A stretch of DNA of 35,415 nucleotides from Bacillota bacterium. GTDB taxonomy: Bacteria > Bacillota > Limnochordia > DTU080. Of the stretch, positions 24,319 through 31,656 are shown one piece after another. Where the stretch lies: assembly GCA_012838035.1 (NCBI GenBank), contig DUQB01000055.1:1-35415 (forward strand), read 5' to 3'. How positions within the stretch are numbered: position 1 is the first letter of the stretch; every line of letters starts with the position of its first letter. The notes beneath the pieces are model-generated. The model saw only the letters and a list, made by a program, of their open reading frames with translations. It was not told the origin of the DNA and did not search any database. A program made the translations under genes and the position numbers.

Positions 24319-26043
24319 CTACTGCATGATCATAGTCTGATTCTCCTGCAGATCAACCACCTGCATGGTTGCCGGAAAACCATAAATGCTCACTTGAACC
24401 GGCTCGGAAGCACCGACCGATTTCGGTGCGGCGGCGCCAAACCAAACCAGCGTAGCGCCTGGAACGTGCGCCGCGCTGGATACGCTCCACACCGGGGTGC
24501 CGTTCTGATCCGAGCATACGTTAAAACGCACCTGCCGTCGTGCTCTCTCCCAGTCGGCAATCTGGTTGCAGGTCCACCACGGGAGACCTTGCTCTTTGCC
24601 GTAGTTTACTACGGTACGCATCGCTTCCGCCACATGCGGTTTTGCCGCATGGGCCGGGTGGAACAGGAAGTGCGCGATTCCATAGTGCGCTTTAGCCCAA
24701 TCAACAACGGCCGGACCAATCTCCAACGGGCAGGTAAGGGCAATGTCTTGGGTAGATAGGTTGATCTCCAATACATCGATCATGCGCAGCTTGTGCTCCT
24801 GTATGGGAAACCAAGGGTGCGAACCGCCAAACGGAAAACCTGTGTTTCCAGTCTTACTGGGACCTTTGGTCTGGTCGGCCGTTACGCCTGCATTCTCCAA
24901 CCAGACAAAGAACTCGTCAAGTCCTTCCCAGCGCAAATAGTGATTCTTGTTCGATACTACCGGGACTCCGGCCATGTCACGCAACCAATCCAGCTGCATC
25001 CGGAAGTCGGCTTCGCCCCAATAGGCTCTTCCCCGTTGCGTGAAGGCATCATAATGCAGACAGATTTCGTAACCTAACTGCGCCAGCTTCTTATAGAACG
25101 CCGGTGCGTATCCGCCCGGATACTGTATGCACCAGCTGGAAGGTATCTCCAGTGATTGTAGATTTTCCAACAGCACGTCCGCCAATGCCGGGTCGTTGCC
25201 ATCGCTGTCGTGCGAGATAAGTCCGACGGCTTGCAGTCGGTCGGGCCAGTACCACAGCATGGGTAATGGGGTGTTAGTTACTGCGGCGCCCCAGAGGATC
25301 GCACGCAATAGCAGCTCTCGCCACTCGTCCGCAATGCCGCGGCCAAAGAAGCGCGTGTTGGCGATCGGTTGTCTGTCTATGTCGTAGTCCAATGCCAAAC
25401 CGTCATCAGTCTTCAAAATGCCGTCGTTGACCAAGGCTGTACCTGCGGAGTCGGGCTCCGCATCCACATGAACCGGCTTGCCCTGTTGGATCCGGACAAC
25501 GCTGTGTACCAAGTCGGCGGCGATCAGCACCGCGGCGCCCTTTCCTAAACGCCGTATGGTAATGGCAGGTCCCATGACTGCATCCTGCCATCCCCTCTCC
25601 ATATTATATCCAGCGGGATCAAGCCAGGAAGCTAAAACCTCCACATCCGCTCCCGCCGCGATCCGATGGCCGCCAAAGGCGTGTAAAGCGCCGGTTAACC
25701 CCTTAGTTATCGGATGCTCATCAGAATGCTCCCCTACCCAGGCTTCCGGAAGGGGGGCTACATTGCGGCAACCCAGAACTTCATCAAGCGTCGATGTACC
25801 GCCGCAGGCTATTAGGACGTGCCCTGCCGCCACAAATTCCGCTATTTTCTTTTGATCTTCCGAGGACAACGGCGTTTGCGTGGGGATGACCAAAACAGAC
25901 AAGCGCGGTAATGCGTCGCTTAGCTCTTCTGGTGAAATCTTTAGGTACGGAAAACCCGCATGAGCAAGTAGCTCAAAGACATAGTCGCCATAACGGGACC
26001 ACCGGGTTGTTTTTTGGTTTAGAGATAGAACGCCTATCTGCAT
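24319..26043 (-). CDS. Polysaccharide-deacetylase-like protein with N-terminal glutaminase-like domain (574 aa)
   Basis: The ATG at 26043 lies 8 nt after GGAGG. Residues about 1-200 look like a class I glutamine-amidotransferase/BPL-N-like Rossmann domain (LSVLVIPTQTPLSSEDQKKI, then FVAAGHVLIACGG), as in many trimerisation-type domains of glycosidases; no catalytic Cys nucleophile is clear. Residues about 270-480 are deacetylase-like: LISHDSDGND holds the paired Asp expected for metal binding, followed by YPGGYAPAFYKKLAQLGYEI and CLHYDAF, then HYLRW and HFLFHPAH with candidate metal and catalytic His. A short beta domain ends the protein. No signal peptide is seen, so it would act in the cytoplasm. 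It probably de-acylates or processes a sugar. It leads the transcript that includes the ROK gene. Confidence 0.75.
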   Translation of the reverse strand: MQIGVLSLNQKTTRWSRYGDYVFELLAHAGFPYLKISPEELSDALPRLSVLVIPTQTPLSSEDQKKIAEFVAAGHVLIACGGTSTLDEVLGCRNVAPLPEAWVGEHSDEHPITKGLTGALHAFGGHRIAAGADVEVLASWLDPAGYNMERGWQDAVMGPAITIRRLGKGAAVLIAADLVHSVVRIQQGKPVHVDAEPDSAGTALVNDGILKTDDGLALDYDIDRQPIANTRFFGRGIADEWRELLLRAILWGAAVTNTPLPMLWYWPDRLQAVGLISHDSDGNDPALADVLLENLQSLEIPSSWCIQYPGGYAPAFYKKLAQLGYEICLHYDAFTQRGRAYWGEADFRMQLDWLRDMAGVPVVSNKNHYLRWEGLDEFFVWLENAGVTADQTKGPSKTGNTGFPFGGSHPWFPIQEHKLRMIDVLEINLSTQDIALTCPLEIGPAVVDWAKAHYGIAHFLFHPAHAAKPHVAEAMRTVVNYGKEQGLPWWTCNQIADWERARRQVRFNVCSDQNGTPVWSVSSAAHVPGATLVWFGAAAPKSVGASEPVQVSIYGFPATMQVVDLQENQTMIMQ

Positions 26044-26241
26044 TGATCTAACCTCCACTTGTAAGCGGTATGCGGACTCTTAGAGCCGTGTAGATAGAAA
26101 AACTCTTCAGCATTTGTTGTTCCGCATTTAATCATCAGGTCCTGCCGATGCTACAAGTTTGCGGCTGAATGCCGCATGTCCTCTCCACCTAACTTTCGTA
26201 CTAATCGCTGTAAAAACGTAGCAAAAGAAGGAGAGTCCTTA

Positions 26242-26334
26242 ATGGCACCGTATATATTATTACGGGCTTCGCAATTTTTAGCAACACCTTTTTTATTGCA
26301 TCTGCACAGCCCAATTTCTAGGAGGTGTAATTGA
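26242..26334 (+). CDS. Possible 30-residue leader ORF overlapping the aminotransferase start
   Basis: ATG at 26242 lies 6 nt after AGAAGGAGAG, a strong ribosome binding site. The frame begins MAPYILLRASQFLATPFLLH and ends with TGA that overlaps the ATG of the next gene by one base (TGATG), the classical arrangement for translational coupling. The AGGAGG of the downstream gene lies within its last codons. The AT-rich context could equally be promoter DNA, so the frame may be accidental. Confidence 0.35.
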   Translation: MAPYILLRASQFLATPFLLHLHSPISRRCN

Positions 26335-27571
26335 TGACATCCGGTTCCGAGTTAGCGCTCAACGGCGGCCCAAAAACGAAAACCACCCCCTTCGGCACGG
26401 GCAAACGTTTTGGTACCGAAGAGTTACAGCAATTACGCGAGGCGCTTGAGCAGAATACGCTCTTCTACTGGTCGGGCAGAAAAGTAAAGCAATTCTGCGC
26501 AGACTTCGCCCAGATGTATGACGTGCCGCATTGCGTGGCGACCAGTTCAGGTACCGCCTCGTTGCATGTAGCCGTAGCCGCGTTGGGAATTGGGGCTGGT
26601 GATGAAGTAATCACCTCGCCCATTACCGATATGGGTAGTCTAATCGGCATACTATTTCAAGGCGCCATTCCGGTCTTCGCAGACGTAGATCCTCACACCT
26701 ACAACATGGATCCCACATCCATCGAGGCGCGCATTACGCCGCGCACCAGAGCGCTCATGGTGGTGCACCTGGCAGGTAACCTTGCGACATGGATGCCATT
26801 ATGGCTATTGCCGAGAAATATAATCTGAAGGTCATTGAAGACTGCGCGCAGAGCTATCTGTCCATCTACAAAGGGCGCCCGGCAGGTACAATAGGCGATG
26901 TAGGCTGTTTCAGCCTGAACGATTTCAAACACATCTCTGCCGGTGACGGCGGTATGTGCATCACTAAAGATCCGGAGATCGCTCGTCAACTCGCCTACTA
27001 CGCAGACAAACACTACCATCGCGACGGCTCCGGACGCGATCCTGAATGGCTGGCCGCCAATTATCGCATGTCCGAGCTGGTAGGCGCAGTGGCGATCGCC
27101 CAGTTAAAGAAGGTCAGAGGCATCTGCGAGCGCAGGAATAAGTTAGGTGATATGCTGACCGGCCTTATCAGCGACCTGCCGGGTATCCAGCCGCACCGGA
27201 TTACGCCCGGCGGTAAATCCAGCTACTGGTTCTACATGTTGCGCGTAAACGAACAGGAACTGGGTGCTGCTCGCAGCGAGTTCGTCAAAGCGGTACGGGC
27301 TGAGGGAATACCTTGTTCAGAAGGTTACATCGCCCGGCCTGTGTACTGTTACGATGTTCTCACTAAAGGTCAGGTATTCAAAAACACCCGCTTCCCATTG
27401 GATGTGCCGGATGTGCCGCCATATGGCCCAGGCATGTGTCCCACTGCGGAGGAAGTACTGGCCACGGCTTGTCGGCTGTCTATCAACGAATTTTATACCG
27501 ATCAGGATATTAAGGAGATGGCTGCCGCCATACGCAAAGTGGCTGTCTACTATGCCTCCAGGAGCAAATAA
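26334..27571 (+). pseudogene. DegT/DnrJ/EryC1 PLP aminotransferase gene with one frameshift
   Basis: The ATG at 26334 follows AGGAGG by 8 nt. The first frame runs ...RTRALMVVHLAGN and then goes out of frame near 26783; the correct continuation, (P)CDMDAIMAIAEKYNLKVIED, is one nucleotide back, so a single base (probably a C in AACCTTGC) is missing. The joined product of about 412 residues would be a full-length sugar or 3-amino-5-hydroxybenzoate-type aminotransferase: SSGTASLHVAVAALGIGAGD for PLP phosphate, EDCAQ with the ring-contacting Asp, and the Schiff-base Lys in SLNDFKHISAGDGG. These enzymes aminate keto-sugars for surface polysaccharides or antibiotics. The second part alone lacks the N-terminal half of the active site. 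The frameshift may be real, or a sequencing error. Confidence 0.85.
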
Positions 27572-27601
27572 GAACCTGCCGGAATAACGCAAGGTAACAA
27601 C

Positions 27602-27639
27602 AGGCCGGCCTCAGTCACCATGGTACGTGAGGCCGGCCT
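27602..27639. terminator. Bidirectional terminator between aminotransferase and propeller genes
   Basis: The 12-bp perfect stem AGGCCGGCCTCA / TGAGGCCGGCCT is separated by 14 nt, with TATTG after it on the plus strand and GTTGTTACC on the minus strand. It lies between two convergent stop codons. Confidence 0.75.
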
Positions 27640-27669
27640 TATTGAGCCGCAATTGTCGATTTGAGGCAC

Positions 27670-28569
27670 CTACTTGACGTCAAAGATCAAAACCGCGCCG
27701 CCGACGCCTGGGTTGCGCTGATCGGCTACATAGAGCCGCGTACCGTCTTTAGATACTGCAATACCGGCAGACTCCATTGTGATGCCGAGCTCCGCCTTGC
27801 TCCAGGATCTGATCAGTACCCCGTCAGCCGCATATACGGAGACCGACGGTTCTTTATCATAGTGGCAGACCCAAATGCGACCGGAGTCGTCTTGATCGAT
27901 AAAGTACGGCGCGAAAATGCCGCTCAGATAAAGCGACTTGGCGCCGGTGTCCGCCTTAACCAGCCAAATCTCACTTGTGCCGTAGACATTGAGCAGAATG
28001 TCGTTATCCGGAGTGAGGTTAGGCAAACGCAAGTCGGATTGCGCTATGTATCCATTATTCCCCCAGTCGGTTACGGGTACCAGCTTGCCGTCGACCTCCC
28101 GGAACTTAAAGATACCCGGTTTGGCCGTGTTACGGTCGGTTACGTAGATATCGCCGTTGGGAGTAACCAGCGCGCCTTCCGTGGTTACCAGCCCGAACTC
28201 CTTTAGATCCCATGACGCCTCCAGCGTTAGGTCTGGTGACCACTTAGCCAAAATGGGCAGCGTAAGCGCCATCCATATCTTACCATTGCCGTCGACCCAA
28301 GCCGTTTTGCCATAGGCGCCGGAGTTGATCTTAGTGAGATCAAACGTCTCCACTTTACCACTTGCCGTGTCCAGCTTCACCAGTGTACGATCTTGAATAC
28401 CGCCGACATACAGAACCTGATCATCACGGGATAGATCCATGCCTCGAGCGCTGCCCGTCGTGACGATGACTTTTCCTGCAGGCACTAATTCCACCGCAGA
28501 GGCAGTTGCCGCAGCCAACGTCAATGCCAAAACGAGCACTACCGCACTGAACCATTTCTTGTTACTCAT
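27670..28569 (-). CDS. Secreted beta-propeller (NHL/SMP-30-like) protein (299 aa)
   Basis: The ATG at 28569 has GGGGTGAG about 6 nt upstream; an in-frame ATG 15 codons earlier has no good site. A signal peptide is clear (KKWFSAVVLVLALTLAAATA, cleavage near ASA-VE). The mature part is a run of about six four-stranded blades with NHL/YncE spacing, e.g. GMDLSRDDQVLYVGG, TAWVDGNGKIWMA, GALVTPNGDIYVTD and AGIAVSKDGTRLYVAD. Such propellers bind sugars, peptides or cofactors in the cell envelope; some SMP-30 relatives are lactonases, but no metal-site residues are clear here. It diverges from the NAGPA gene across 205 bp. It resembles in style, not in close sequence, the broken propeller at 7259-7974. 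Confidence 0.85.
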   Translation of the reverse strand: MSNKKWFSAVVLVLALTLAAATASAVELVPAGKVIVTTGSARGMDLSRDDQVLYVGGIQDRTLVKLDTASGKVETFDLTKINSGAYGKTAWVDGNGKIWMALTLPILAKWSPDLTLEASWDLKEFGLVTTEGALVTPNGDIYVTDRNTAKPGIFKFREVDGKLVPVTDWGNNGYIAQSDLRLPNLTPDNDILLNVYGTSEIWLVKADTGAKSLYLSGIFAPYFIDQDDSGRIWVCHYDKEPSVSVYAADGVLIRSWSKAELGITMESAGIAVSKDGTRLYVADQRNPGVGGAVLIFDVK

Positions 28570-28690
28570 TCTTCGCTCACCCCTATTAAAGTAATGATTC
28601 GCTTTCATCAGCAAGGTTCTTTACATTGAGACTTTCTCCTGCCGTTTCAGATGCAAAAACGTCCCACTTTTTATACACCGATGAAAGGTG

Positions 28691-28707
28691 TAACACTGCA
28701 GGTGTTA
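28691..28707. promoter_or_regulatory. Inverted repeat between divergent propeller and NAGPA genes
   Basis: TAACAC-TGCAG-GTGTTA is a perfect 6-5-6 inverted repeat in the 205-bp divergent spacer, placed 67 nt before the NAGPA start. It could be an operator acting on one or both genes. No matching known consensus was recognised. Confidence 0.4.
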
Positions 28708-28774
28708 TCGCACCTAAGCCGAAGATATTAAGACACTGCGAACACCTGATACATATCCCGGAGGTGCATGTCCG

Positions 28775-31312
28775 TTGCTGTCGTCGATTTATAACCGAGT
28801 CCGCATAACCTATGGGACGCTTTTGCTGGCGCTATCCCTATGCTTTACCGTTATCGGCGTCCAATCAACTGCCATATCGGCACAAGCAACTTCGCCAACG
28901 CAATTGGCCGCACAGCAATTCATCTATGGTACGCCGATTGCTTACCCCGCGTTTACCGTTGAAACCGAACTCACCATTACCGCCGATTTAGACACCCTGG
29001 ACGGTATGTGGCTCAATGCGTTGAAGCAGGCAGCCGATGACGCTCCGGTACTGGCCTTAACGTGGAGTCCTACCGACAGTTGGTTCGGGCCCTTCTGGGG
29101 TATTCAGCTCGTCTCGGCCAAACCTTTGTTCCCCGCATCGCTGCAGACCAGACAGTCCGCCGGGTTCTTGCAGGGAACCGAATACATCTCTCTCAGCAGC
29201 CACCAGCCTGTGGTTGGTCACACATACTCCTGCCGGCTAGGTTACACTCCTGCGGCAGGTTTGGTCAGCGTACAGATTACCGATGTCACGCAGAATCAGG
29301 TTCTCGTAAGGCAGAGCCTGCAGGTATTACCTTTTATCGGAGAATTGTCGCCGTACATGGGTATAACCGGCCAAGACGCCTCTGCTGCACCTGCGGGCGA
29401 ACTAAACTTGGTGCAGGTGTTGGACTATAACCTACCCCAGGATATTTACTGGTGGGTTACTCAGCAAAGCAGCCCGCTTAGTAGTTATAATCCGATAGAA
29501 ACCGTCGACCGGCGTCTGCCGACCCAGATCCGAATAACCTTACCATGGGAAACCTTGCCGGGCGCCTTGGAGTTTACGCTAGAGCAAGATGACGCAGTTA
29601 CCTCCGTACTCTCCATCAAGCAGGCGCAGAGCGGGGATTATGCCGCCGACTTCTCCAACGTAACACCCGGAATTTACAAATTGGTAGGTCGCTATCACGA
29701 AGACGGACGCACGTGGATCTTGTCTGAACAGGATCTGACCGTCGGTCGCTTGGAGTACGAGATACTCGCCGTGGAGGTGGATCGTTACGGACCCGACGGA
29801 CCGACTATATCGGGCAGTCTGCGCGTTGCAAGCGACGGACCACTTCCCGATATCGCGTTCAACATCGCCTACAGCATGGTTAAACATACCTTCCGTCCCA
29901 ACAACGGCCCGGGTACAGGCACCATATTGAGCGAGGAAGTTATAGAGAGCGCCGACATATTCTCCCAACCTCCGACTTACAGCGGTAGCTCCCCACAGGT
30001 CATTTCCTTTACCGCGCCTATAGGCCAAACATGCGAAAACGACTCCGTGTGGCAAATTACCGTAAGTCCCTACTCCATACCCGACGCATACTATGCAGAA
30101 GGCTTCACAAAAAGCGTTTGGGTCGGTAGGACCATTGAGCCGCAAGCCTGGACCGGCTATCTGACCGATGAGAAACAGACCAAGATCAGCGTAGCGCCGG
30201 GAATAGATGCCTACCATGTCAGTGGATCCATAGCGGCCGGACCTCTGCACATCTTCATTTTGGAGGTCGATTTAAATACTCCCGGCATCACCATTGACGG
30301 TCTGGCCGGGCGTCATTACACGCAGAACTCTCCTCCCACGCTTTGGCCGCGTTCACAAATATCTCGTTTGGTAGCCGATACCGGCGCCGTAGCCGGGGTG
30401 AATGCCTCATTCTTTGATATCAACAGTACCCAACTGCCGAGAGGTATGTTAGTGAGTTCCTACAACCTGTTACGCACTCCGGATGATCCCAGCCGAGGCA
30501 TATTAGGTATCTCCGCCGACAACAAGGCATACATCGGGAATTGGCTTTTCAAAGGATATGTCAGGAATCTCAAGGGAGGCGCGCAGCTGACCCTTAACGC
30601 CATCAATTCTTCCGGATTTGCCGTTAACAGTACCAATCTTTATCGCCACCCTTACTTAATGAGCCCAGGGAATCAAGGGGCGACGACAAACACGCAGGTA
30701 GTCGAACTGGTGCTCCACGACCTGGAAACGGCTACGCCGGGAGTGATTCGGGCACGTGTGGCGCAGATACGCGTAAACAAGCCGGGGATCAAGATTACGG
30801 AAGATATCATGGTACTGAGCAGCCGTGACGTTTCCGCCGCATTGTTGCTCGAACATTACCAGGAAGGGGACCTCATCGAGATCAACTATGAGCTCAACGG
30901 CGGCCTGAGCCGTCCGTGGCTTCCCACCGAGTCCGAACTGCAAGGAGCTGCCAGCGGAGGCGTCGTGCTGTTGATGAACGGGTTGTACGGCGAACACTAT
31001 GTCCACACCGATACGGCTCGTCATCCCCGCACGGCCGCAGCCATCGACGCTGAGCGCAAGAAACTCTACCTGTTCGTCATCGACGGCCGCACGCAAACCA
31101 GCGTCGGTGTTACCTACAAAGAGATGGCCGACTACTTCCTTTACATGGGCGCTTTTGAGGCACTTAACCTAGACGGTGGAGGTTCTTCTACTCTTTCCAT
31201 CCGTATGCCGACAACAGGGCAGGTACAGCATCTAAACTATCCATCATCAGGCGGCACGGAACGGTACGTTGCCGACGGCATCGGCGTGTTCTATACGCCG
31301 CCGTCAAACTGA
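28775..31312 (+). CDS. Large secreted protein with phosphodiester glycosidase (NAGPA) domain (845 aa)
   Basis: A TTG start at 28775 follows GGAGGTG by 8 nt; an ATG slightly upstream is in another frame with a stop after 8 codons. The signal peptide is YGTLLLALSLCFTVIGVQST, with cleavage near ISA. Residues about 40-480 are several beta-sandwich domains of no recognised family. Residues about 485-843 form the phosphodiester glycosidase domain (PF09992): HIFILEVDL, GVNASFFDINSTQLPRGMLV, RTAAAIDAERKKLYLFVIDG and EALNLDGGGSSTL. The animal homologue removes GlcNAc from phosphodiesters; bacterial relatives act on exopolysaccharide or teichoic-acid-like phosphodiesters. The bulky N-terminal region probably positions it at the surface. 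A strong terminator follows at 31348. Confidence 0.9.
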   Translation: MLSSIYNRVRITYGTLLLALSLCFTVIGVQSTAISAQATSPTQLAAQQFIYGTPIAYPAFTVETELTITADLDTLDGMWLNALKQAADDAPVLALTWSPTDSWFGPFWGIQLVSAKPLFPASLQTRQSAGFLQGTEYISLSSHQPVVGHTYSCRLGYTPAAGLVSVQITDVTQNQVLVRQSLQVLPFIGELSPYMGITGQDASAAPAGELNLVQVLDYNLPQDIYWWVTQQSSPLSSYNPIETVDRRLPTQIRITLPWETLPGALEFTLEQDDAVTSVLSIKQAQSGDYAADFSNVTPGIYKLVGRYHEDGRTWILSEQDLTVGRLEYEILAVEVDRYGPDGPTISGSLRVASDGPLPDIAFNIAYSMVKHTFRPNNGPGTGTILSEEVIESADIFSQPPTYSGSSPQVISFTAPIGQTCENDSVWQITVSPYSIPDAYYAEGFTKSVWVGRTIEPQAWTGYLTDEKQTKISVAPGIDAYHVSGSIAAGPLHIFILEVDLNTPGITIDGLAGRHYTQNSPPTLWPRSQISRLVADTGAVAGVNASFFDINSTQLPRGMLVSSYNLLRTPDDPSRGILGISADNKAYIGNWLFKGYVRNLKGGAQLTLNAINSSGFAVNSTNLYRHPYLMSPGNQGATTNTQVVELVLHDLETATPGVIRARVAQIRVNKPGIKITEDIMVLSSRDVSAALLLEHYQEGDLIEINYELNGGLSRPWLPTESELQGAASGGVVLLMNGLYGEHYVHTDTARHPRTAAAIDAERKKLYLFVIDGRTQTSVGVTYKEMADYFLYMGAFEALNLDGGGSSTLSIRMPTTGQVQHLNYPSSGGTERYVADGIGVFYTPPSN

Positions 31313-31347
31313 CGAAGCCTTACCATGCGTTAAGCCGCTTTACTGTT

Positions 31348-31383
31348 GAGAACCCCGTTTACATCCCTGTAAACGGGGTTCTC
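31348..31383 (+). terminator. Very stable hairpin terminator after the NAGPA gene
   Basis: A perfect 16-bp stem GAGAACCCCGTTTACA / TGTAAACGGGGTTCTC with a TCCC tetraloop begins 36 nt after the stop. No U-tract follows, so it may need another factor or protect the 3' end, but its position is that of a terminator. Confidence 0.7.
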
Positions 31384-31470
31384 CGTCGCTCCCGACATAC
31401 CAAGCCGCGTTGGTCCTCCCCCACAACATCGCCCAACCCGGCAGCTATGCCGTCTCCGCCATAAAAAGGT

Positions 31471-31500
31471 TTGAACGCTCCCGATAAATCCTGGTATGAT
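31471..31500 (+). promoter_or_regulatory. Sigma-A promoter for the iorAB-paaK-ACT operon
   Basis: TTGAAC (31471-31476) and TATGAT (31495-31500) are 18 nt apart. Transcription should begin near 31507, giving a leader of about 150 nt before the ATG at 31657. Confidence 0.65.
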
Positions 31501-31503
31501 AAG

Positions 31504-31639
31504 ACTAATTGAGTCGGAAAGCGTTCCGGACGCATCTCTGATCTCCTTTTCGCATCTCTTCCCAAACGGATCATGAGAGTTGCACACCTGGTTCCGCACG
31601 GGCTCAGGTGCGCATTGCCTTCCGAGAGTAACAATTAGT
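31504..31639 (+). ncRNA. Candidate structured leader RNA (riboswitch-like) ahead of iorAB
   Basis: The ends of this leader are complementary: ACTAATTG (31504-31511) pairs with CAATTAGT (31632-31639). Inside, CGGAA-AGCG-TTCCG (31515-31528) makes a tetraloop hairpin, and TGCACACCTG (31581-31590) pairs with CAGGTGCGCA (31605-31614) with one mismatch and a loop containing CCGCACGG. The closing stem ends at the GAGAGG ribosome binding site, so folding could hide or expose it. CGCATCTCT is repeated at 31531 and 31551. It has no T-box motif and matches no riboswitch class that I can recognise. The 5' nucleotides of the closing stem lie close to the predicted transcript start, so the outermost pairs are uncertain. 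Confidence 0.4.
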
Positions 31640-31656
31640 TGAGAGGTCTTTTTATC

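Noticed and set aside
29579-30250. 223-residue minus-strand frame inside the NAGPA gene
   Set aside because: Antisense shadow within a well-supported secreted protein.
31504-31656. T-box leader upstream of iorAB
   Set aside because: No AGGGTGGNACCGCG antiterminator motif and no terminator before the start codon.
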